Shown piece by piece: positions 46,695-57,428 of a stretch of 64,000 nucleotides of DNA. Position 1 is the first letter of the stretch; the number at the start of each line of letters is the position of its first letter. Made by a program: the position numbers and the translations under genes. The stretch is taken from assembly GCA_023512835.1 (NCBI GenBank), contig CM042092.1:49500900-49564899 (forward strand), written 5' to 3'. The stretch is from Taxillus chinensis. Taxonomy: Eukaryota; Streptophyta; Magnoliopsida; Santalales; Loranthaceae. Under the pieces are notes generated by a model. That model saw nothing but the letters and a program-made list of their open reading frames with translations. It was not told where the DNA came from and did not search any database.

Positions 46695-46722
46695 CCCCCC
46701 CCCCCCCCCCCCCCCCCCCCCC
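46695..46722 (+). repeat. 28-base poly-C tract
   Basis: An uninterrupted run of 28 C residues follows TCTATTCA and precedes TCTCTAGAC. Copia LTRs often end in ATTCACCCCCCTCTAG, so this may be an expanded LTR-end tract of H. Length may be affected by sequencing error. Confidence 0.85.
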
Positions 46723-46744
46723 TCTCTAGACTTCAAAAAATTTT

Positions 46745-48326
46745 ATCTAAAGAAAAGATCACCCTAAAGAGCTTGTGATTAGTGATCCTAATACAGAGTC
46801 AAGACAAGATCTGCTACCTTAAATGAAAGCTTACATCTTTGCCTTTTGTCACAAATGGAACCAAAGGTAGTAGATGATGCTTTACAAGATACTAGCTAGA
46901 TTGAAGCTATGCATGAAGAACTTAATCAATTCAAAAGAAATAATGTGTGGACATTAGTTGATAAACCTAAATCACAACAAGTTATTAGAGTCAAATTGGT
47001 ATTCAGGAACAAACTGGATACAAATGAAGTTGTGAGAAATAAGGCCAGACTGGTAGCTAAAGGTTATTGTCAAGAATAGGGCATTGATTATGTTGAAACC
47101 TTTGCTCTAGTAGCAAGACTTGAAGCTATAAGAATGTTCTTGCATTTGCATCATACAATGGATTTAAAGTTTTTTATATAGATATCAAGAGTGCATCTCT
47201 TAATGGGGCTATAAATATTGAGATCTATATTGAACAACCACCAGGGTTCTTGGAGCACAAAAATGAACACACGGTGTATAAACTCAAGAAAGCCTTATAT
47301 TGATTAAAACAAGCCCCAAGAACATGGTATGACACACTATTTGAATTTTTATTGAAGCATAAACTTAGGAAAGGCAAAATTGACACCACATTGTTTTGAA
47401 AGAAACAAAAGAACATATTCTATTAGTTTAGATCTATGTTGATGATATTATCTTTGGGTCAACAGATCCAAAACTTTGTGATGTATTTTCAAAACGATGC
47501 AAAGTGAATTTGAAATGAGCATGATGGGAGAACTCACATACTTTCTTGGTATTAAAGTTAAACAATTGGATGATGGTATTTTTATTCATTAAGCTAAATA
47601 TACCAGAGACATTCTTAAGAAGTATGGTCTGATGAATGACACATCTATGAGAACTTATATGCCTACTAATGCTAAGTTGGATATGGATGAGACTATTGAA
47701 CTGGTAAATGTAACAGAGTTCAAAGGCATGATATGATCCTTGTTGTATTTAACAACTAGCGAGGCTAAATATTATGTTTGCTACATGTCTTTGTCACTCT
47801 GTGCAAGATATCAGTCCAATCCAAAGCAATCACATCTATTGCACGTCAAAAGAAAATCTAAGTAACTCAAGGCAACAATCAACTTGGGGCTTTGGTATCT
47901 AAGAGATAGTAACTTTGAGTTGTTGGGTTGTTCAGATGCGGATTATACAGGATGTAGAGTTGACAAGAAGAGCACAACTAGCACTTGGTCAATTTTTAGG
48001 AACCGGATTGATTTCATGGTTCAGTATAAAGCAAAACTCAGTATTTATTTCAACTACTGAAGGCTGAGTATGTCTCGGCAAGTAGCATTGTGCACAAGTC
48101 TCATGGATGAGAAGCTAGCTAGATGACTATGGTTTGGATTTCAATCATGTGCCATTATTGTGTGATAACAAAAGTGCAATTGCTATTACTAATAATCCTG
48201 TCAAACATCCGAGAACCAAGCATATAGAAATTAGGCATCATTTCATCGGAGATCATGTACTTAGAAAAGATATATCTATAGAATATACGTCTATCGATGA
48301 TCAGCTAGCCGATATATTCACAAAAC
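46745..48326 (+). pseudogene. Copia RT and RNase H of element H, heavily decayed
   Basis: Readable blocks include EPKVVDDALQDTS and HEELNQFKRNNVWTLV (about 46860-46960), NKARLVAKGYCQE (47035-47080), IYIEQPPGF (47225-47260), IYVDDIIFGSTDPKLCD (47428-47478), QLDDGIFIH (47560-47590) and finally VPLLCDNKSAIAITNNPVKH and TKHIEIRHHFIGDHVLRKDI in the frame 48134-48340. The order matches copia RT then RNase H. Stops and frameshifts break every block. At 48326 the frame is cut by the TRIM and resumes at 48849. Confidence 0.9.
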
Positions 48327-48848
48327 TGTTGGGTCTCTAACCTCCTGCGGGAGTCCCAAAGAAAAATCCCACATCGGTTAGGGCGAACATTGAGGTCGTC
48401 CTAATGAGGAGGTTCATGTGCACCTTATCACAACGCATTTTAACGACTCACGGCCTGTTAGAAACAAATCCGTGTAGGTGTGGCCCATGCGTGGGCACGC
48501 ATGTGTAAGGCCCAAAGTAGACAATATTGTGATAGTGAGTGCCCTGGCCGAGGTCTAACAAGTGGTTTTGAGCCAGGTCCTCTAGACTAGTGGTGGGATT
48601 GGGAGGAAGACTATTAGGTCTCTAACCTCCTGCAAGGAGTCCCAAAGAACAATCCCACATCGGTCAGGGCAAACATTGAGGTCGTCCTAATGACGAGACT
48701 CATGTGCACCTTGTCACACCCGCGTTTTTAACGGGTCGTGGCCCATTAGAAATAAATCCGTGCGGGTGCGGCCCATGCGTGGGCACGCAAGTGTAAGGCC
48801 CAAAGCGGACAATATTGTGATAGTGAGTGCCCTGGCCGAGGTCCAATA
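48327..48848 (+). mobile_element. TRIM element (terminal-repeat retrotransposon in miniature)
   Basis: Two LTRs, 48327-48560 (234 bp, TGTTGGGTCTCTAACC...GGTCTAACA) and 48612-48848 (237 bp, TATTAGGTCTCTAACC...GGTCCAATA), flank only 51 bp. The interior begins AGTGGTTTTGAGCCAGG, close to a tRNA-Met primer site, and ends with the purine run GGGATTGGGAGGAAGA. aaaac is duplicated on both sides (48322-48326 and 48849-48853). The element has no coding capacity and uses another element's enzymes. TCCCACATCGGT in the LTR is a common TRIM feature. Confidence 0.93.
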
Positions 48849-48919
48849 AAAACCTTTGCCTGAAACTACATTTAATGAATTACTTTATAAGTTAGGCATG
48901 TTAGATCTTAATGCATAAG
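48849..48919 (+). pseudogene. C-terminal end of H RNase H, after the TRIM
   Basis: Right after the duplicated aaaac the frame reads PLPETTFNELLYKLGMLDLN then a stop, which completes the DIFTK...PLP ending cut at 48326. This shows that the TRIM inserted inside the last codons of pol. Confidence 0.85.
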
Positions 48920-49076
48920 CATCATGTACATCTTCCATATGTTTTGAATGATGTAGAGAATATGATCTCAATGTTTGTCATTTATTTTATTTGCAAGTGA
49001 TTAGAAAGTTTGAGGACTTATAGTATATTAGACGATATATCAATATTTGTCAGGATCAACTCCTTTGTATGATACT

Positions 49077-50474
49077 TGATAGCAATATTTCTACCACTAA
49101 ACCGCAAAGCAACAACGTCAATGTAGTGTAGCCAATGATTGCAGGTCGATCCCACAAGGATAAGGGTTAAGAATCCCTAAAATTCTCAGCGCTAATTGTC
49201 TAGGCAATTGATTTTTAAGATTTTAATAAATTAATTATTAAATAAAATAAAGTAATTTAATTAAATTAAAATTCAGAAAACAATTGATTTAAAATAGAGA
49301 GAAATCAATGGAACAAATGCCCAAGGTTCATGGTTTCACCGATTCCCAATTTCCTATTCTTGCATTAAACATAATTGGATTAATTCTCTCTTTATCTTTA
49401 GGGTGATTTATCCTTTTGCAATCGTTAACTACTTTCGTAAGAATAACGACGTATTTAAGTCTAACAACGTCCTACTTTCGTGGTACATTGAGATAGAATC
49501 AAACCCATTAAAATCATGTGATAATCAAATAATTTTCCCATTGGGATGGTGGTCTACTTTCGTGCCACACAAAGCCCCAATTCTCAATCCGGGGTTCTAA
49601 TAATTAATTTTCATCTTTCGATCCTTCAATTAATTATTTCGGATGTGCAATTTGTTAAAGTTATTTAAACAAATCACAATAATATTTTCATGCCAAAAAG
49701 AGATAAAGAATTAGAGAGAATAATTTTCCAATCACAATATCATTGCAAAGAATATTCAATTGGGATTGTGCTACTCCCAATCCCTAGACAAGAAGATTAG
49801 CCACACATGGATGAGGATTTCATACAAATTAAAGAGAAAATTCCTTGCAAATTAAGGGGCAAAGGATCGTCACACGCGAATTGCCAATGTCCTTCCCTTG
49901 ATATTCAAGAAATTGACCCTCTTTTCAATATTCACCTTTCTTTCCACCTCCCTTTCTCTCTAAAACGTTTTTAGATTGTATTTCCTGAGTTTTCTGATGT
50001 CAAACCACGGACTGCACTAGTCCTTTTAATGCCAAACACGTTGCCAAAAATGGTAGAATATTAACAAGAAATAAATAAGAAATCGTCAAAGGCCATGGCC
50101 ACTAAAATCCGTGGCCACAGCGATGAGATCCTGAATGTTTATGAAGGTCGGCAGCCATTAATTTTGCGGCCATAGCGAGAACTTCGATGTAAACAGTAAA
50201 AGACGCCTGTCATGGTCAGGCACTACATCGCCATGGCCCGTGTAAAGTGTTTTTTTAGCTGTCCAACATTATTTGATGCCCGTTTTGCCCTTTTTTTAAC
50301 TCTGTTTGGGCCAAAACTCGATGAAAACCTATAAAAACGCACCAATACACACCAAACATGCAAAAGGGAAGCAAAACAACATATATTTATACAAATGACA
50401 TCTAATTATATTATAATTTGCTATCAAAAATGGAAAAAAGAGGGGGAAAATATATATATAAAATGTTCTCATCA
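49077..50474 (-). repeat. Solo gypsy-type LTR G in H
   Basis: Minus-strand ends are TGATGAGAACATTTTATAT and AATATTGCTATCA, 1398 bp, with atact duplicated at 49072-49076 and 50475-50479. CTTGTGGGATCGACCTGC (minus strand, about 49140-49160) corresponds to the TGTGGGTTCGACCCC motif near the end of the Athila-like LTRs, giving the orientation. The interior is AT-rich with no coding signal, and no internal region is present. Confidence 0.85.
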
Positions 50475-50479
50475 ATACT

Positions 50480-52208
50480 CGTGTGCATTGATAACATGTT
50501 AGAGCATCTCCATTAAGACTTGAGTGAAGTGTCTATGTGTGATTGAGTGACTACATCATAATTGCTTTGAGTGATTCACTTAGAGATGAAAGATATTCTT
50601 GATGTGTTTTAGTATGATCAGGGATTAAGGATAAAAGGAATATATGGAAAATGGTGCTTATGTTGCAAAAGCCAAAGTGATGTAAAAAAAAGGCAAGAAC
50701 TCGAGTTTAGGAGGGAGCACTTATTTTGTTTCTTCGACATCGGTGCGAAGGATCTTAAGATTAACAAAGTGTTGGTGTTAGCACAATTAATCTTTTTATT
50801 AACACTTCACTCTATTTATGTGCAATATGAAAGGATATGTTGCGATCTAAACAATATCTTGTACTCCACTCCTTATTCAAATCTTCAAGCTCACTACAAG
50901 ATTCAAGTTATGTAGTTTTTCAATTCAAGAAGTTATAATGTTAATGTCTAAGACACTATCAAAAGCAAGATTTTAGATATCTCTCTTGTGTTTGTAAGCT
51001 CCTTCCACAACATCAATGTACAATAAAAAGAATAAAATTCAGCCCAGATAGATTTCTAACAATCCTGACATTTGCAGTTAACTAAAAATTTCAGATCGAT
51101 ATTGTTAGACTTTGGTTTGTGGAAGCTATAAAAGGTCAAATGATCATAGAAAAAGTATTGAAGGTATATCTCATTCTCTGAGTTGATCGAGAAAGAGTGG
51201 GTGATGATACACTTAAGTGAGGCTACTTTCAACTCATGGAAAGGGTAGACGGACGTCTAAAGTCTTAATTCGTCATTGTGAGAATTTCTCAATGATTTGT
51301 ATACAATGTTGGCAAAGTCGAGTTCAACATCCCACTATGAGACTTTCACTTATTGATATTCATTCTATAACTTGAAGATTTCAACTTGTTAATCAACTAC
51401 AAATTCCATAGTCGACACATTTATGATTCTTAACTACCAAAACATTAGTTGCTTAATTTGGTTTATTCTTCTTGCATCACGTATTACCTTGTTTGATTGT
51501 ACTTTTTATATTGGGTGAACTAATCCTCTATTATCAAGTGTTCTCTATCAAAAGGATATGCTCAATCCACTCTGTGTTTCAAAACAATTTTCAAACAACT
51601 GAACAAATGTACTTTTCAAAGCTATCATGAAGTTCGAGTTACAAACTCTTCAAATGTATCATTGAATATTCTTTTCGAATCATCTGTCTTGATGGGTTAG
51701 TGCTTTTATGGTTGCTCAAATATTGTTGTGAACGCTCCATCGATTCTGTGTTTCAAATGTTCATTTCGATCTATCTCTCTCAAAATCAGTATTATTGCAT
51801 GAGAATGTATTGTTTCAAAAGTTTGAAGAGGATAATTCACTAATAGGAAGTAATGTACTCTCCTGAAATTCGAAGAAGATAATATTCAATTCAAATGACC
51901 AATTCGAATGTTCGAAGAAGATAACATACCGATTCGAAGGTCTCTTCGAAGTTCATATTTCCCAAACATATTCAATGCCTATATATATATATATATATCA
52001 ACTAATTCATAGATGACGTAGACTTACTAGAACGGTGTCATTTTTTGGAGGCGCACTACAAGTTTTATTTCTCTTGCCTCTTTAGCCTCTTCTATATATC
52101 CTTGAGTGATATCTTCTTGATTCACTTCAAACCCTAATTTCTCTCACTTCAACTTTCGATCATTCGTCTTACTCCTCCTCGACTTCTAAATCTTCCTCAT
52201 TGAGTCAA
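50480..52208 (+). other. Post-pol spacer of H with promoter-like 3' end
   Basis: AT-rich DNA with a purine motif TTTAGGAGGGAGCAC (50705-50720), TTCGAAGA repeats (51840-51960) and (TA)9-10 at about 51978-52000. A TATATATCC box (52092) and a plant-leader-like AAACCCTAATTTCTCTCAC stretch (52124-52145) precede the ATG at 52209. No gene seen. Confidence 0.45.
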
Positions 52209-52602
52209 TGGCACCCAAAGCCTCCTTCGAATTTGAATTTCATGATGTGAACCCTAGACATGTTATTAACTGGACATGTCCTGGAAAGCTCCAATGTAAG
52301 TCTGGAGAGACAAAGCTCATCTTGCTCTTCGGGAGTCCGGATTATAGGCTCTCTATAAAAGATCTAGGGATATGATACTTGAAGACATTGATACCTTCTA
52401 CTCCAAAGCTCAGTCATTGGTAGAGCCGAATCACATAATTTCAAAAGTGCAAGGTATTGATATTATCATATCCCCAGCAGTGATACGATTTGTTTTCTCA
52501 CTTAATGGTGCAAATCTTATCATATCCAAGGTATTGATATTATCATATCCAATGAGGGTTGGAGACCCACAGAGTCGAAGACTCATGGGGTCGAAGATCT
52601 AG
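52209..52602 (+). pseudogene. Post-pol ORF of element H, N-terminal part (PF20167-like)
   Basis: From ATG 52209 the frame reads MAPKASFEFEFHDVNPRHVI and stops at about 52366. After a frameshift, 52372-52602 has EDIDTFYSKAQSLVEPNHII then SKVQGIDIIISPAVIRFVFS. FY...V-G-I-D-I-I-I-S-P-x-V-I-x-F has the same layout as the extra ORFs of copia 1 (1399-1632) and gypsy B (27200-27330). The remainder is replaced by CGAAGACTCG repeats. Function unknown. Confidence 0.5.
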
Positions 52603-53049
52603 CATACGTTCATAGACCAAAGAAACAAAAGGGTTGAAGAACATCTTAGCCCTCAAAAGCAAACTGAGCAACCCAAAGAAACAGAGTTGAAGACTCGTAG
52701 CTAAGACAACAGGCATATGTTATGTATGCTCACTATAAGAGTCACTCGAAGAATCGCAGTGAGGGTCGGAGACTCGAAGAGCCGAAGAATCACTAAACAC
52801 ATAGTGAACCATTAAACTTAAGCCAACCTGTAACCTTCTTATCCACGAAGACTCGAAGATATAGAGTCGAAGACTCGCAGCTAGTAGTAACTCAATACGC
52901 TCATTGAGAAACCACTATAAGCACCTTAGCGAAGAGTCGCAGACTCGTTTAGCCAAAGACTATATTATAGAGTGAGCCTGTATTAACCTGAGAACTACCA
53001 AGCTGCTCTAAGATCCGAAGAAAACCAGAGTCGAAGACTTATAGGATCT
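52550..53049 (+). repeat. Degenerate GTCGAAGACTCG repeats
   Basis: GAGTCGAAGACTCG, GTCGGAGACTCGAAGAGCC and ACTCGAAGATATAGAG-like copies spread over 500 bp, as at 44640-44780, and continue after the solo LTRs at 56803-56870. Probably LTR-internal repeats of H. Confidence 0.7.
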
Positions 53050-53054
53050 AATGC

Positions 53055-54576
53055 TGATAACGTGCATTTATGCCATTATTCTAGTGCAGATTTAGGGTAT
53101 TAAAGAGCATGATTAGAACTTAATTCATCCATATTTCTTAGATATTTGCTCTAACACCCTAGGAAGACCGTTTGGCCTATATATGTGTGTGTGTGTGTGT
53201 TTTTGAGCTGTTTTGGTAGGTTTTTAGGCAATTTTATTTCATGGACATCAGCCAAATCACTTCATTTACCAAAGAAGGAACTTTTGGCAAAATAGGGCAG
53301 CCTAAGGAGGCAAAACAAGAGTGCACGCCATATGGACCATTATAACATGCAAGGATTTTATTGCAGTCCTGCCTTCTACACATTTCAAGGAAGCTTGGAG
53401 CAAAATTTCAGACCATTTGGAGGTGCACGTCATATGGCTACATGACGTACAATGTGCCGTGCAATTGGATTTTTGCATCGATTGCTTTGCGTTGTTATTT
53501 TAAGCACTTTTCTCTAAAGCACCTAGTCCAAATTATGCTTGGTTCGAGTTGTACTCAAGTTGGAAGAAAAATAGAAACTACTTATCAAAACTACGTCGTT
53601 TTGATAAGTGGCAACTACTGACGGCTAGGGCACTCATTGCACAGCAGATTTCTCTAAAAATAGAGGAGGCAGCAGCCCTTTTGGAGCATGTAGAGAGGGG
53701 GGGCACATTTTTAGAGAGAGAGAGAGAGAGGCTGACGATTTTGGAGGCTAGGGTTCTGATCCTGGAAGCTGCCGGCCCTAGGAGGTCAGACGGCTGGAGA
53801 AGACCTAAAGTTGGAGTTTTGCTGCACCTACTTGAGGATGATGTTCTTTATTTCTTATTATTTATCCAAGAACATGTGTGAGTAGTTTCCTTTATCTAGG
53901 GGAGCAATGTAGCCCTCTATGTTGTCAAACTGATTGATTGAATATTAAGTTTGTTTAATTGAGATTGCATGTTTTATGGATCTGTTCTTATCTTTTAATA
54001 TCTGGGCTGTACACCTGGGTTTTCTTAGCCTTAGTCTGAGGCTAATCTTTGATTCATAACATAATTTGTGATTGGTGTGACCATTATCCTGTCATGGGTA
54101 TGATAATTAGGCTTTGCATGTTGATGTCATGATGACCATTCAGGCAGACGGCACTTAGAAGGGCTGGCAATGACCAATTGTAGTACCTTGGCTTAATTAC
54201 AGCATGTTATCAATTAAATAATCTCAAGAACCTTAAAATCAGTAGAAACAACATAGGGAGGTGAAATTATGACCCTAGATGCCTTTAATCCTTGAATCTT
54301 AATCCTAAAATCAATTTGCTTTCTTTGTTTATTCGAAAACCAAATAAAAATTAGATCTTTAGTTATAAAAAGAATTTGTTTTTGCCAAGACATTTTATAA
54401 AGCAAGACTAATTGACTGGTTTGGTTTAAAAACTAAAGAACTAGGCTAATCCCTGTGGGTTCGACCCCTTACTTTCTACTATTCTGTTTAGTACAAATTA
54501 AGGGAATTAATTATCTTGAAGAGAGGTTTAACGACGTTAGCTAACTCTTTTAGGAAGGCTAAAAATCTGTCTATCA
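53055..54576 (+). repeat. Solo Athila-like LTR E
   Basis: Begins TGATAACGTGCATTTATGCC and ends AAAATCTGTCTATCA, 1522 bp, with aatgc on both sides (53050-53054 and 54577-54581). It keeps the palindrome (ACTTATCAAAAC / GTTTTGATAAGT, about 53580-53610), a GA tract (53715-53735) and the CTGTGGGTTCGACCCCTTAC motif near its end. A (GT)8 tract is at about 53185-53200. It is more diverged from B's LTRs than those are from each other. No internal region follows. Confidence 0.93.
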
Positions 54577-54602
54577 AATGCTATCAAAGCCTGAAGAGGC
54601 TC

Positions 54603-56802
54603 GTCACGCCCCGAATTCCAGGGAACCCGGAACCAGGGTACATGACTTCCCCTTGCCCGCACCCGAAAGGTCAAGGGGTTGGTGACTAGCACCAATAGAG
54701 ACTACACCGCGGGTCTGTCTCAAATATGCAACCCTGTACGATCATACATCAAGGGTAATCCCGTACTTTCCCATACATCATCATGCATACAATAAGCCAA
54801 ACAGTCATACGGACATCACATCACCAACGGTATGCAAATATAATCGTCCACGGACTCATGTCCGGGATACAAACATAATACAATACACAATACGGAATAC
54901 GATCGTATCATACATCGAGTAGTGGGCACGTCCTTCGGAAGAAAGTCCTCCACTAGTCTCGGGTCACACCTGAAAAAGGTAAACAACAAGTAGGGGTGAG
55001 CGACAAGCTCGGTAGGTGACCCCAACACTCCACATCATGCAACACATATAAGTCTATACTATATGCTCGGTGTACTCGTGCACCAAATATCGAGACAACT
55101 TGTCCACGATCCTCCATGGGATCCCGGCTCGGGGCACTCAGCCCTAGCTCCACGAGCTCAACGGCTCAACTCAGGCCTTAGCCTGTCCACGGCGCAATAT
55201 GCCCGGCCACGGTCGCCACACGGCCTGCCACGGTGCATATGCCTACCACGTCAACCACATAGCACCATCGGTGCATCACGGTGAGAACCCAAACAAGTCA
55301 CGGAGTCCATGCCTCAATACCTCACACCAACATATTAACATTTGTATGGCATGTCATGCTCAACATTTCCTTTGGAATCGTAGCCGTCTTCCCAAGTAAA
55401 TCCTCAATCCTTGATTTATGAAGGAAGTACCCATAGCAGACTATTTTCTTGAAATCAAAAGTCCCGGCATTGGGTTCCCATAGCATAAATAAGATAATCT
55501 GATTTTTGGGGATTTTTCGAGACGTCTAACCCCACTTTCCAAAAATTCACCACTACGAACCTTTGGGTTTTTCCGAAATTTTACACTAAAACCCAATTTT
55601 CACATTTTGAAATAGTGGGAATTAATTTTTCTAGTATTTTTCTTTGAATCCAAATGGGGGGTATTTCGTTATTTACATTGTAACTTAATACTTAAATGTG
55701 TAGATGGGTATAGGTTGCAATGTAAATAGGTCCATCCGATCAAACCGTATTTCGAATCTGCAAGTGAAACTACATTTTCGAATCGCATTTCGAATCTGCA
55801 TTTCGAATCTCTTTTCGAAGCGCCTTCGACTCTCGAACCTACACTCGAACTACCTTCGAAAACTACCTTGAAGTACCCATGAATCGCCTCGAAACTCCCT
55901 TGAAGTACCTTGAACCTTCGAAACGATACTCGAAAATTTCACATTCGACACTCGAAATTACACTACATCGAACCTACCTTCGAACCTTCGAACCTTGAAA
56001 TCGCACATTCGAAATTTCCAATTTCGGTCGATCTCATCGTTGTTCCCTACCCGATTCATGGCGATTCTGTTCATCATCGTTTTTCCATTGTTTTCGTCTG
56101 GATTCAACCGGAATCTCATAAAACTCATACCTAATACTATATATTAGGTTTTAAATCACGTCTTACCCCTCCGAACGCATTTAAATACAAGATTCAACCC
56201 AAAATTGGTTTTTCACCAAATTCTAGGGTTCAACACGAATTTGCATGATTTCATCAAATTCTTACATGTTAATCCAAAAAAACAGCAAGAAAAGGGTGAA
56301 GAATCAATGGAACACCTACCTGGAATGATTCTTGATGCTTGAACGAGCTCAAAACGCCCCAAATCGCCAAGGCCTCCAAGCTTCCTTCTCTCTTTCTCTC
56401 TCTAAGCTCTCCAACGCTAGAAACTTGAAACGCCGAAACGTAACGTGGAAGCTCTCTTTCCCCTATTTATATTTTTGCCGGTCAACCGACCTAGTCAACC
56501 ATTGACCCGATCAATAATTAACCTCCGAGGTCCCGAACTCCAAATTGAGTCAAACTACGATCAAAACGCTCGAAATGACGAGCACAATACTACACAGATA
56601 TTAGTACACCCAAATGACCGCTCAAACGCAAAGTCAACCAATAGACCCCGAAAAGTCAACAATCGGGTCAAACGGGGCCCCGACTCGGAATCGGGCCCAA
56701 GTACGGTCAAAATGCTCACATTGACGGCTACACTACCGTCCTGATAGTTACATTCCCATAGAATGACTATCTCTCAAGACTACCCAAATACGAGTCTTTA
56801 CA
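54603..56802 (-). repeat. Solo chromovirus-like LTR C2
   Basis: Plus-strand start GTCACGCCCCGAATTCC and end CGAGTCTTTACA, about 2200 bp, with ggctc at 54598-54602 and 56803-56807. On the minus strand it starts TGTAAAGACTCGTATTTGGG. The initial T (plus strand) seems lost. TCGAA-rich repeats at 55750-55995 and GTCAACC repeats at 56478-56660 are prominent. The ends resemble element C (TGTCACGCCCCGG), so it belongs to a related group. Confidence 0.85.
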
Positions 56803-56869
56803 GGCTCGTCCTAAATCTTCGAGTCACCAGACTTTCGAGCCACATACCTTCGAGGCCAACTCACAACCC

Positions 56870-57425
56870 TATGATTCCGATTCTCCTGGAGGATTGCTCT
56901 CACGTCTATAGTTAACTACGGCTTGTGTTGTGCCCTCCAAGATATGTACACGGGAGAAATGCCAGGTTTTGGCCTGTTGGGTTGGATCTTGTGTGCGGTG
57001 GACCATGCCTGATATATCTTTTTGCCTTTTCCTGCTAGCATGATTCTATTGTATGTGAAGTCACAATCTTCCATGCCAAATAGCATGGGGATAATCGATG
57101 ATGGACAACTTGTCTTCAACCCTACAACGGTGCATATGCGGTTCCTCTCCAATGGACGTAAGAGTGAAACCCAATTATAGTCCTCCAGCCTATATATCAT
57201 GGAGACCAACGACATCCAAGGAGCGAGTCCAGGTAATGTCATCTTTCGTGACATTCTCTAACTTCTTCATCCAGTCTTCAAAGCTTTTAGATAAATTCCA
57301 TTTGGTGAGCAGAATATCCAATAGCGTCATGGCTAGTAGGCTGATAAACCGAAGGGAAACGAGAGACGATTACAAGGGAAATGTCCTTCCAGCTAAGTGC
57401 ATAGGAGAGGCAGGCACCCCATGAA
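56870..57425 (-). pseudogene. DUF7745-type fragment D2
   Basis: The minus-strand frame 57254-56916 matches 17750-18145 of element D: GLAPWMSLVSMIYRLEDYNW and KKIYQAWSTAHKIQPNRPKP, then VYISWRAQHKP. Nucleotides also align (CAAGATATGTA...GGGTTGGATCTTGTGTG). A further piece at 57424-57290 continues it. It ends at the LTR at 57429. This is a second, diverged copy of the D-type coding region; no full-length domain is present. Confidence 0.65.
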
Positions 57426-57428
57426 CTA

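Larger units (their letters stand above)
44622..56870 (+). mobile_element. Old Sirevirus-like copia element H, broken by five insertions
   Basis: Remains of one plus-strand element are seen at 44622-45189, 46606-48326, 48849-49076, 50475-53054, 54577-54602 and 56803-56870. The pieces between are a solo LTR, a TRIM and three other solo LTRs, each with its own 5-bp duplication. Joining the flanks restores continuity: RNase H runs across the TRIM, and the CGAAGACTCG repeat tail runs across the last two solo LTRs. The pol is related to that of copia 1, but more decayed. The right limit at 56870 is approximate. Confidence 0.65.

Noticed and set aside
48327..48848. Cassandra-type element with a 5S rRNA LTR
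   Set aside because: The LTR lacks recognisable 5S internal promoter boxes; it is a different TRIM family.
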